A program made the translations under genes and the position numbers. From the NCBI GenBank assembly GCA_003162115.1, contig PMMV01000084.1, positions 3,926-9,465 on the forward strand: a stretch of DNA of 5,540 nucleotides, read 5' to 3'. The notes beneath the pieces are model-generated. The model was not told where the DNA came from. It saw nothing but the letters and a program-made list of their open reading frames with translations, and made no database searches. Source of the stretch: Methanobacterium sp. GTDB taxonomy: Archaea > Methanobacteriota > Methanobacteria > Methanobacteriales > Methanobacteriaceae. Below, in pieces: positions 1 through 5,540 of this stretch. How positions within the stretch are numbered: the stretch's first letter is position 1; each line of letters starts with the position of its first letter.

Positions 1-720
1 GATAATAAGGTAGATGTGGTCAAGGGACAGGTTAAGGTTAATATTCTTGATTCACTATGTTACAGGAACATGAGTTTTAATGAGATCGTTGAGTTAACAG
101 GAAAGGCCAAACCAACAGTTTCCCAACACCTTCGTGAACTTGTGGAAGAGGGTTTGATCAGGTCCACCAAAGATCCAAACGATGCACGTAGGAAAATTTT
201 CTGTATAAACGCTGAATTTTTAGGTGAACTATCGAGGGATAAGGAATCCAAATTTGATATAGATGATTACTTCTCGAAACTTCCTCATTTAAAGGATCCT
301 TTTGAATTTTACAGACTTATTTTACGTTCTCTTAGAGCAGAATTTTGGAACGAAGGAATTAATATAGATCCCATACTCCACAACGCAGGGAAACGAGTGG
401 GTGATGTATTTTATGAAGAATTAAAAGATAACAATCTAAATCAGCTTCTAAAAAACATCACAAACTTTTGGGAAAGTAAGCAATTGGGACAGATTGAAGT
501 AAAAAATCTAGATCCATTAACGATTTGTGTTTACGATTGTTTTGAATGCAAAGATCTCCCTGAAATTGGTGAACCTGCTTGTTCCTTTGATTCTGGTGTT
601 TTAGATGCAATTTTTTCTAAGTATTTTCAAAGGGATATAACAACTGCTGAAACAGAATGTTATGCTATGGGAAATGAATGCTGTACATTTGTTATAGATG
701 CTGATAATAAATTAGATTAA
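1..720 (+). CDS. ArsR-like winged-helix regulator with V4R domain (5' partial)
   Basis: Likely a cytoplasmic DNA-binding regulator with a C-terminal sensor domain. Numbering from the GTG at 16, residues 19-48 form a helix-turn-helix (MSFNEIVELTGK, then KPTVSQHLRELVEEGLI), with a wing at 49-65 rich in Arg/Lys (DPNDARRKIF). Residues about 115-228 look like a V4R (4-vinyl reductase) domain: GxCxF-type segment (EPACSF), then E..CYAMGNECCTF. Seven cysteines lie at 171, 175, 178, 189, 215, 222 and 223. The architecture is that of MsvR, the methanogen-specific V4R regulator known to respond to redox state; this gene could be MsvR or a paralogue, so no symbol is given. The frame is open to base 1 and reads DNKVDVVKGQ through the GTG, and a GTG start would leave little of helix 1, so the true start is probably outside the window. 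GTG 16, with a weak AAGG at 7-10, is the alternative. Family assignment is fairly secure; the target and ligand are unknown. Confidence 0.85.
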   Translation, partial: DNKVDVVKGQVKVNILDSLCYRNMSFNEIVELTGKAKPTVSQHLRELVEEGLIRSTKDPNDARRKIFCINAEFLGELSRDKESKFDIDDYFSKLPHLKDPFEFYRLILRSLRAEFWNEGINIDPILHNAGKRVGDVFYEELKDNNLNQLLKNITNFWESKQLGQIEVKNLDPLTICVYDCFECKDLPEIGEPACSFDSGVLDAIFSKYFQRDITTAETECYAMGNECCTFVIDADNKLD

Positions 721-737
721 AAACACTTAATATGGAA

Positions 738-745
738 TTTTTTTT
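738..745 (+). terminator. T8 tract after the V4R regulator
   Basis: Eight consecutive T residues begin 17 bases after the regulator's stop codon and continue into further T/A-rich sequence. No stable GC stem precedes them. Archaeal RNA polymerase can terminate at such T-tracts without a hairpin, so this is a plausible end for the regulator transcript and would separate it from the next gene. Function is inferred from position and composition only. Confidence 0.45.
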
Positions 746-791
746 ATTATTTAATAATATTCGGACTACCGATAAAACCAAGTTCTAGTTA

Positions 792-799
792 TTATAAAG
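792..799 (+). promoter_or_regulatory. Possible TATA box for the thioredoxin-domain gene
   Basis: TTATAAAG lies about 70 bases before the ATG at 863, inside the 142-base gap 721-862. An archaeal start site about 25 bases downstream would give a leader of roughly 40 bases. A second A/T box, CTATATTA at 820-827, would instead give a very short leader that just includes the ribosome-binding site. The gap is so A/T-rich that neither can be chosen with confidence. Nothing else gene-like is seen in the gap. Confidence 0.35.
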
Positions 800-851
800 A
801 TAAATCATTAAATTATTTTCTATATTAGAATTAATTTCTTTAATGGAATTT

Positions 852-857
852 AGGTGA
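852..857 (+). promoter_or_regulatory. Ribosome-binding site that fixes the start at 863
   Basis: AGGTGA matches the archaeal 16S anti-Shine-Dalgarno complement and ends five bases before ATG 863, a normal spacing. The in-frame GTG at 854 sits inside this motif, so using it as the start would leave that start with no ribosome-binding site. This argues for the ATG. Confidence 0.75.
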
Positions 858-862
858 AAACC

Positions 863-2968
863 ATGAAAAGTCCAGAAAGAAGTACTTCTAAAACTGTATA
901 CAACCATTTAAAGGATGAAAAAAGCCCATACTTAATTCAACATGCAACAAATCCTGTTGATTGGTATCCATGGGGTGAAGAAGCCTTTGAAAAAACTAGA
1001 AATGAAGATAAACCTGTTTTTTTATCAATTGGATATTCTACATGTCACTGGTGCCATGTCATGGCCCATGAATCATTTGAGAATCATGAAGTAGCAGCTT
1101 TACTGAATAATGTATTTGTTGCAGTGAAGGTGGACCGTGAAGAAAGGCCTGATATTGATGGTATCTACATGACTGCATGCCAGATAATGACAGGAACTGG
1201 TGGCTGGCCATTAACTATTATTATGACTCCAGATAAAAAACCATTCTTTGCTGGTACTTACTTCCCAAGGGAAAGTGGATTCGGTGCCATTGGATTGAAA
1301 GACTTAATTTTAAATGTTCAAGATATATGGAATGATAACCGTGCTGAAGCACTGAACTCGGGGGATCAGATTTTCAAAGCACTCCAGGATGTGTCAAAGA
1401 CCAGGAAAGGAGAATATTTAGATGAGAAAGTCCTGGAAAAAACTTATGATGAACTTTCAAAAGTATTTGATGACGATAACGGTGGTTTTGGGGATTTTCA
1501 GAAGTTTCCAACTCCTCATAATTTAATGTTTCTTTTAAGGTACTGGAAACGTACTGGAAACAAACATGCACTATATATGGTAACAAAAACACTTGATTCA
1601 ATGGCGATGGGCGGTATATACGACCATTTGGGCTTCGGTTTTCACCGTTACTCGGTTGACAAGTACTGGTTAGTACCTCATTTTGAAAAGATGCTTTACG
1701 ACCAGGCATTGATTGCATTGATTTATACTGAGACATTTCAGGCTACTGGTAAAGCAAAATACAAAAAAATTGCAGAAGAGATATTTCAATATGTAATTCG
1801 AGATATGAAATCTCCAGAAGGTGCTTTCTATTCTGCTGAAGATGCTGATAGTGAAGGAGTTGAAGGAAAGTTTTATGTATGGACAGCTAAGGAGATCAAT
1901 GAAATTCTTGATGATGATGAAGTAGAGTTTGTATCAGTAGTTTATGATGTTAAGGATGAAGGGAATTTCAATGATGGGTATTCACAAACATCCAAAAATA
2001 ACATTTTAAACATGAAACATGATATAAATGAACTTAAAGACATATTGAAACTCTCAAGATCAGAAATAGAAGACAAAATTGATACAGTACGTGATAAACT
2101 TTATAAAGAACGTGAAAAACGTATACATCCACATAAAGACGATAAAATACTCACTGATTGGAATGGATTAATTATAGCATCATTATCAAAGGCCAGTCAG
2201 GTGTTTAATGAGAAAAAATACTCAGATGCTTCGAAGGATGCAGCTGATTTTATTCTTAATAAACTATTATCTCGTGACAGACTAATGCACCGGTACAGAG
2301 ACGGTGATGCAGGGATAACAGGAAACTTGGATGATTATTCATTCATGATATGGGGATTGCTGGAACTATACAATGCAATATTTGATATTAAATACTTAAA
2401 TGCAGCAATTAAGCTTAACGATATTTTATTAAAGTATTTCTGGGACGTTGATGAATTTGGATTTTATTTCACAGCAGCAGATGGTGAAAAAGTGCTTATA
2501 CGGGAGAAAAAAATTTACGATAGCGCAACACCATCAGGTAACTCTGTGGAAATGTTAAATTTAATACAAATAGCAAGGCTAACAGAAAACCCCGAACTCG
2601 AGGCAATGGCTGTTGATATGGAAACTTCATTTTCAGAGAATATTAAAAGGGTCCCAATAGGATATACATACTTCTTAACAGCAGTTGACTTTAAAGTTGG
2701 ACCCTCATTTGAAATTGTTATCGTTGGAAAAACTGGAGCTCCTGATACTTTAAACATGTTGAACAATTTAAACCAACATTACATCCCCAACAAGGTCATA
2801 ATATTCAAAGACACCGACAATCCTGGTGATGTGGATAAAATTGCCGAATTTCTTAAGTTAAAAGGTAATATTGATGGTATGGCTACAGCGTATGTTTGTG
2901 CTGCTGGATGCTGTAAAATACCCACCACAGATGTTGATGAAATGTTGAAACTTCTTGATGTTAGGTAG
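863..2968 (+). CDS. Thioredoxin-domain protein, YyaL/SPATA20 family (DUF255)
   Basis: A 701-residue soluble protein of the COG1331 (YyaL/SPATA20) family, at the usual family length. The N-terminal thioredoxin-like domain (about 10-170) has the active-site-like motif C61-H-W-C64 in [17 protein letters not shown] and the cis-Pro segment GGWPL (W115-P116). The rest is an alpha/alpha-barrel resembling glycosidases and epimerases: [15 protein letters not shown] (250-264), [10 protein letters not shown] (273-282), [10 protein letters not shown] (323-332), and [12 protein letters not shown] (425-436). It ends with a cysteine cluster, C679 and C683-C684, followed by KIPTTD. No signal peptide or membrane segment is seen. 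The biochemical function of the family is not established; the CxxC suggests disulfide or redox chemistry, and the barrel suggests a sugar-like ligand. Start: ATG 863 is chosen over GTG 854, which lies in the ribosome-binding site. It follows a V4R regulator on the same strand, probably as a separate unit because a T-tract intervenes. Family assignment is strong; role is unknown. Confidence 0.93.
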   Translation: MKSPERSTSKTVYNHLKDEKSPYLIQHATNPVDWYPWGEEAFEKTRNEDKPVFLSIGYSTCHWCHVMAHESFENHEVAALLNNVFVAVKVDREERPDIDGIYMTACQIMTGTGGWPLTIIMTPDKKPFFAGTYFPRESGFGAIGLKDLILNVQDIWNDNRAEALNSGDQIFKALQDVSKTRKGEYLDEKVLEKTYDELSKVFDDDNGGFGDFQKFPTPHNLMFLLRYWKRTGNKHALYMVTKTLDSMAMGGIYDHLGFGFHRYSVDKYWLVPHFEKMLYDQALIALIYTETFQATGKAKYKKIAEEIFQYVIRDMKSPEGAFYSAEDADSEGVEGKFYVWTAKEINEILDDDEVEFVSVVYDVKDEGNFNDGYSQTSKNNILNMKHDINELKDILKLSRSEIEDKIDTVRDKLYKEREKRIHPHKDDKILTDWNGLIIASLSKASQVFNEKKYSDASKDAADFILNKLLSRDRLMHRYRDGDAGITGNLDDYSFMIWGLLELYNAIFDIKYLNAAIKLNDILLKYFWDVDEFGFYFTAADGEKVLIREKKIYDSATPSGNSVEMLNLIQIARLTENPELEAMAVDMETSFSENIKRVPIGYTYFLTAVDFKVGPSFEIVIVGKTGAPDTLNMLNNLNQHYIPNKVIIFKDTDNPGDVDKIAEFLKLKGNIDGMATAYVCAAGCCKIPTTDVDEMLKLLDVR

Positions 2969-3002
2969 AAATTGTAAAATCATTAGATTTGGTTGAATTA
3001 GA

Positions 3003-3016
3003 ATCAAATATTTGAT
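3003..3016. repeat. Perfect 14-bp palindrome in the convergent gap
   Basis: ATCAAATATTTGAT reads identically on both strands and sits midway between the ends of the convergent genes (gap 2969-3045). Its left arm can also pair imperfectly with ATTTGGTT at 2987-2994 across a 7-base loop. It could be a weak bidirectional transcription-end structure or a protein-binding site, but short A/T palindromes arise by chance in such sequence. No strong T-tract follows on the plus strand until T5 at 3050-3054, inside the 3' end of rpiA. Confidence 0.4.
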
Positions 3017-3045
3017 GTAAGAACTATTAAACAACAATCAGGAAT

Positions 3046-3714
3046 TTACTTTTTAAGGACTTCAATACCAGTATCTTTTCCTACTATAACCTTGTCAACT
3101 ATCTGTGAGAATATACCATTATCAATTACTCCGGGAATGGTGTTGATTTCAGTTTCCAATTTTTTAGGATTTTTAATATTAAATTTTACATCGTATATAA
3201 AATTCCCATTATCTGTTACAACAGGACCATCCTTTCTTTCTGCCATTCTGAGTTTAGGTAATCCTTCCATTTCTATTAAATGTTCTTTCACAGTCCGGGT
3301 TGCTTGGGGGATTACTTCAACTGGTACAGGAAAGCTTCCCAGTTCAGAAACTATTTTAGTTTCATCCACAATTACAACAAACAATGAAGCTGATTCATCA
3401 ACAATTTTCTCAAGTGTGTGGGCTGCTCCACCACCCTTTATTAAATTAAGTTCAGGATCAACCTCATCTGCACCATCTACCGCAATATCAACGTCATGTT
3501 CCTCTAGGGTTGTTATTGGAATACCTAAATCTCTTCCAAGGAAAAATGATTGAAAAGATGTGGGAACTCCAAAAATATTTATCTCCTCTGTTTGAATCCT
3601 TTCTCCAAGCTTTTCAATAAAGTAATGAGTAGTAGATCCTGTACCAAGCCCTACAACATCTCCATCTTTAACAAGTTTGGCTGCTTCGTATCCCACTCTT
3701 CTTTTAAGTTCCAT
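3046..3714 (-). CDS. rpiA: Ribose-5-phosphate isomerase A
   Basis: Interconverts ribose 5-phosphate and ribulose 5-phosphate in the cytoplasm, feeding nucleotide and related synthesis. The protein is 222 residues, typical of RpiA. Visible motifs: the phosphate-binding loop [11 protein letters not shown] (22-32), GVPTSFQS (49-56), [13 protein letters not shown] (76-88), [11 protein letters not shown] (93-103) and FVVIVDETK (112-120). D80, D83, K93 and E102 line up with the E. coli catalytic residues D81, D84, K94 and E103, so the enzyme looks active. The frame extends upstream to a TTG at 3741 directly after the preceding gene's stop, but ATG 3714 is preferred: the protein then begins [18 protein letters not shown] like other family members, and GAGG sits eight bases upstream. 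It lies 27 bases downstream of the UPF0179 gene on the same strand, so the two are probably one operon. Confidence 0.96.
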   Translation of the reverse strand: MELKRRVGYEAAKLVKDGDVVGLGTGSTTHYFIEKLGERIQTEEINIFGVPTSFQSFFLGRDLGIPITTLEEHDVDIAVDGADEVDPELNLIKGGGAAHTLEKIVDESASLFVVIVDETKIVSELGSFPVPVEVIPQATRTVKEHLIEMEGLPKLRMAERKDGPVVTDNGNFIYDVKFNIKNPKKLETEINTIPGVIDNGIFSQIVDKVIVGKDTGIEVLKK

Positions 3715-3722
3715 AAAAATTT

Positions 3723-3726
3723 CCTC
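3723..3726 (-). promoter_or_regulatory. Ribosome-binding site for rpiA
   Basis: GAGG on the minus strand ends eight bases before ATG 3714. It supports the ATG over TTG 3741, whose upstream sequence is the end of the UPF0179 coding region and shows no comparable purine motif. Confidence 0.6.
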
Positions 3727-3741
3727 GATAAATCTGTTCAA

Positions 3742-4173
3742 TTAATATTTCAAAAGTACCATATTAAGGTCACGTCCCTTTGGACATTTTTCTCGGGGTT
3801 TTCCCATGTTCCTGATGATCTTACACTTGTCATCTCTGTAAAGACCTTCTGGAAAGCACATATCATGCAACGAACAGTCTTCATCACATTCGGGAGGGTT
3901 AAAAATTATTTTAGAACCTTCAAATGATTGTTTTGTATCTATAACTCCCCTTATATATGCCTTTTCAACTTCCACAACCTTCACTTTACCTCCCTCATGA
4001 ATGAGGCATGGTTGTTCACCATTTTTTACATTCTTTATGATGTACATCCTCCCAACTTCAAGTGGATCAATACAAGTATTTTTAAATCTGCAGGATTCAC
4101 ATTCAGATGTAGCTCCGTAATTCATAAATTTTAAACCTTTATTTGCAAGACTTTTGCCAATAAGCGTAATCAT
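3742..4173 (-). CDS. UPF0179 family cysteine-rich protein
   Basis: A 143-residue archaeal protein of family UPF0179, function unknown. The start reads [17 protein letters not shown] and the cysteine region [17 protein letters not shown] is a family hallmark as I recall it. Nine cysteines occur at 25, 28, 34, 56, 96, 100, 106, 117 and 130. Two clusters look alike: C25-x2-C28-x5-C34 and C96-x3-C100-x5-C106, each followed by further cysteines, as expected for a metal or iron-sulfur site. The middle (about 40-92) is beta-rich ([26 protein letters not shown]). No membrane segment or signal peptide is seen. ATG 4173 is chosen over the in-frame GTG at 4182, which lies inside the AAGGTGAT ribosome-binding site. 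It precedes rpiA by 27 bases, probably co-transcribed from promoters in the gap upstream. A metal-binding or nucleic-acid-related role is inference only. Confidence 0.9.
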   Translation of the reverse strand: MITLIGKSLANKGLKFMNYGATSECESCRFKNTCIDPLEVGRMYIIKNVKNGEQPCLIHEGGKVKVVEVEKAYIRGVIDTKQSFEGSKIIFNPPECDEDCSLHDMCFPEGLYRDDKCKIIRNMGKPREKCPKGRDLNMVLLKY

Positions 4174-4177
4174 TATT

Positions 4178-4185
4178 ATCACCTT
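4178..4185 (-). promoter_or_regulatory. Strong ribosome-binding site of the UPF0179 gene
   Basis: AAGGTGAT on the minus strand is a full match to the archaeal Shine-Dalgarno consensus and ends four bases before ATG 4173. The GTG at 4182 is part of this motif and is therefore unlikely to be the start codon. Confidence 0.8.
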
Positions 4186-4232
4186 ATAATTTGGGGTTTT
4201 AATCCCGTTTTGATTTTTGTTACATTAATAAA

Positions 4233-4241
4233 TATTTATAT
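4233..4241 (-). promoter_or_regulatory. Proximal TATA box candidate for UPF0179-rpiA
   Basis: The minus strand reads ATATAAATA about 60 bases before the UPF0179 ATG. Transcription starting some 25 bases downstream would leave a leader of about 35-40 bases that includes the AAGGTGAT motif. Position fits well, but the region is so A/T-rich that chance matches are common. Confidence 0.45.
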
Positions 4242-4294
4242 GAATTTATTAATCAGATACAATATTATATTAAGATTTTGTATATCCTTCAGAT

Positions 4295-4302
4295 TATATA
4301 AA
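4295..4302 (-). promoter_or_regulatory. Distal TATA box candidate for UPF0179-rpiA
   Basis: The minus strand reads TTTATATA, a consensus-like archaeal TATA box, about 120 bases before the UPF0179 ATG, which would give a leader of about 95 bases. The same bases form TATATAAA on the plus strand, so the element could in principle drive transcription either way. It is an alternative or additional promoter to the proximal box. Confidence 0.4.
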
Positions 4303-4345
4303 TGGATATAATTAAGATTAATTGAATTTTCAAAATATTAAATTG

Positions 4346-4386
4346 AAAAAAATTTTGTTTAATTTGGAACTTAATTTCAAAAAAAA
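4346..4386 (-). terminator. Double T-tract downstream of egsA
   Basis: Read on the minus strand, a run of eight T residues (4386-4379) begins 23 bases after the egsA stop, and a run of seven (4352-4346) follows. Paired T-tracts without a GC stem are typical of archaeal termination. They support treating egsA and the UPF0179-rpiA pair as separate transcription units. Together with the TATA candidates they account for the 236-base gap 4174-4409, in which I see no gene or structured RNA. Confidence 0.55.
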
Positions 4387-4409
4387 TTATAGAGAAATTT
4401 CACGAAAAG

Positions 4410-5453
4410 TTAAATAACACCTGTTTTAACAGCCAGACTCTCTGCTGCTTCTTCAGTAAGTCCCCTATCACCTAAAATTGTGTATCTCTCACTTCGGATG
4501 GTGTGGGCGATTTTAAGTGCTTCAATAATATATTCTGGTTTAATTCCCATCTCTTTAGCTGTTGTTGGAGCTTTAATAATTTTTAATGTGTCTCTTATGA
4601 ATTTCCAGTCCCCACCGTGGAGGAACATCATCATTATAGTCCCAACACCACATTGTTCACCGTGAAGAGCTGGTTTAGGAGCAATTATGTCGAGTGCATG
4701 GCTGAATTTGTGTTCAGATCCACTTGCAGGTCGGCTAGTACCTGCAATACTTATGGCTATTCCACTGCTTATCAGGGCTTTTACAACCAAACCTGCACTT
4801 TCTATCAAACCTTCTTTAATAGCATCTGCTGATTTTATAGTCATCTTTGCAGTCATCATAGATAATGCTGCAGCCGAATCGCTGTAGTCTTCATTTAAAA
4901 GTCTGTGTGCCAGCTTCCAATCCAAAATAGCAGTGTAGTTGGATATTATGTCGCCACATCCGGCAGCGAGAAGTCTGAATGGTGCCCCGCTTATGATCTT
5001 TGTATCAGCAATTACTCCTATTGGTGGTTCAGCTTTCAATGAAACAGTTCCAGCTTCATTTTTTATACTGGCTCTAGGAGATGCAATCCCATCGTGTGAT
5101 GCTGCAGTTGGTACACTTATGAAATTAACAGCTGATCGTGTAGACGCTAGTTTAGCAACGTCAATAACCTTCCCACCTCCAACACCCAGTACAAGGCAAC
5201 AGTTTTTTATCAAGTCCTGTACTTCTAATACTGAATTCTTAGAAGCGTGATTTATTGTGATATTATGAACATCAAATCCTTCATTCACGAGACTATCAAT
5301 TACAGTTTCGCCAGCTATATGGCGCGTTTTTGGTCCAGAAACCACCATAACTTTCCCATCAAACCTAAGGTTTTTACAAATAGCCCCTGTTTCCTCAATT
5401 ACTCCTGCACCTGTATGAATCTCCCTTGGCAACTGAATCTTTCTTACATCCAT
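4410..5453 (-). CDS. egsA: sn-Glycerol-1-phosphate dehydrogenase [NAD(P)+]
   Basis: Reduces dihydroxyacetone phosphate to sn-glycerol 1-phosphate with NAD(P)H, the committed step that gives archaeal ether lipids their backbone stereochemistry; cytoplasmic. The protein is 347 residues, the normal family length, and starts [17 protein letters not shown]. The N-terminal Rossmann-like half carries the nucleotide-binding [12 protein letters not shown] (90-101) and the substrate-side [15 protein letters not shown] (115-129). The C-terminal helical half carries the expected zinc ligands: D168 in GCGDIIS, H248 in [11 protein letters not shown] and H264 in [10 protein letters not shown]. All key segments are intact. 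The alternative in this superfamily, a bacterial-type glycerol dehydrogenase, is disfavoured by the overall motif set and archaeal context. ATG 5453 is the natural start, with GGAG 11 bases upstream. The gene ends before a double T-tract and is probably its own unit; no clear TATA box stands out in the 87 upstream bases visible. Confidence 0.96.
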   Translation of the reverse strand: MDVRKIQLPREIHTGAGVIEETGAICKNLRFDGKVMVVSGPKTRHIAGETVIDSLVNEGFDVHNITINHASKNSVLEVQDLIKNCCLVLGVGGGKVIDVAKLASTRSAVNFISVPTAASHDGIASPRASIKNEAGTVSLKAEPPIGVIADTKIISGAPFRLLAAGCGDIISNYTAILDWKLAHRLLNEDYSDSAAALSMMTAKMTIKSADAIKEGLIESAGLVVKALISSGIAISIAGTSRPASGSEHKFSHALDIIAPKPALHGEQCGVGTIMMMFLHGGDWKFIRDTLKIIKAPTTAKEMGIKPEYIIEALKIAHTIRSERYTILGDRGLTEEAAESLAVKTGVI

Positions 5454-5464
5454 GTTATCAATAA

Positions 5465-5468
5465 CTCC
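5465..5468 (-). promoter_or_regulatory. Possible ribosome-binding site for egsA
   Basis: GGAG on the minus strand ends 11 bases before ATG 5453, slightly longer spacing than the other genes here. It is the only purine motif of this kind close to the start codon, and the protein begins as expected for the family, so the start is not in doubt even if this site is weak. Confidence 0.45.
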
Positions 5469-5540
5469 ACTTCTAGTTACTATTATGCTAAATTATGATT
5501 AAAATAATTTTATCGTCCATTATCAATTCCAATAGATCTG

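Noticed and set aside
721..862. An MsvR-type operator upstream of the thioredoxin-domain gene
   Set aside because: I looked for the inverted repeat I recall for MsvR (TTCGTA-N4-TACGAA). Only an isolated TTCG occurs, near 760, with no matching half, so no operator is claimed.
1374..1736. Minus-strand open frame of 120 codons opposite the YyaL gene
   Set aside because: It is antisense to the strongly conserved alpha-barrel segment and has no recognisable domain.
3092..3553. Plus-strand open frame of 153 codons opposite rpiA
   Set aside because: It lies entirely antisense to a well-supported rpiA, its translation is Ser/Thr/Pro-rich with no family resemblance, and it has no evident ribosome-binding site.
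3550..3927. Plus-strand open frame of 125 codons spanning rpiA and UPF0179
   Set aside because: It is antisense to two recognised genes with intact motifs and its translation resembles no protein family.
4193..4206. GGGG-TTTTAAT-CCC as a leader hairpin or riboswitch before UPF0179
   Set aside because: In the transcribed minus-strand RNA only three G-C pairs can form around a seven-base loop, too weak to call a structured element.
4322..4333. Inverted repeat TTGAA-TT-TTCAA in the gap downstream of egsA
   Set aside because: It is short, A/T-rich and surrounded by similar low-complexity sequence, so chance is a sufficient explanation.
4939..5250. Plus-strand open frame of 103 codons opposite egsA
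   Set aside because: It mirrors the conserved nucleotide-binding half of egsA; the long frame follows from egsA codon use and not from a second gene.

Overview
The window is AT-rich and archaeal, and reads as a member of the Methanobacteriales (a Methanobacterium-like methanogen). Three things point there. It carries sn-glycerol-1-phosphate dehydrogenase, the enzyme that sets archaeal lipid stereochemistry. It has a UPF0179 protein and an archaeal-type ribose-5-phosphate isomerase next to it; from memory, Methanothermobacter has a similar neighbourhood. Ribosome-binding sites are of the strong AGGTGAT type and intergenic regions hold T-tracts and TATA-like boxes rather than bacterial -35/-10 pairs. 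The species is not determined.

Layout. Positions 1-720 (+) hold a winged-helix regulator with a C-terminal V4R domain, probably cut at its N-terminus by the window edge. After a 142-base gap with a T8 tract and a possible TATA box comes 863-2968 (+), a 701-residue YyaL/SPATA20-type protein with an N-terminal thioredoxin-like domain (CHWC) and an alpha-barrel body. It converges on the minus-strand genes across 77 bases that hold a perfect 14-bp palindrome. The minus strand then carries rpiA (3714-3046), a cysteine-rich UPF0179 gene just upstream of it (4173-3742, probable operon), a 236-base AT-rich regulatory gap, and egsA (5453-4410). The last 87 bases are mainly the egsA leader.

How they work together. 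RpiA supplies pentose phosphates (nucleotides and related precursors) and EgsA draws dihydroxyacetone phosphate into membrane lipid, so the minus strand is central housekeeping metabolism plus one uncharacterised cysteine-rich protein. The plus strand pairs a cysteine-rich V4R regulator with a thioredoxin-fold protein, which suggests, but does not prove, a redox theme. Three gene starts were moved downstream from the leftmost possible codon because Shine-Dalgarno placement favours internal ATGs. I see no mobile element, CRISPR array, RNA gene or clear new system; the most interesting items are the two cysteine-rich proteins and the regulator/thioredoxin-fold adjacency.
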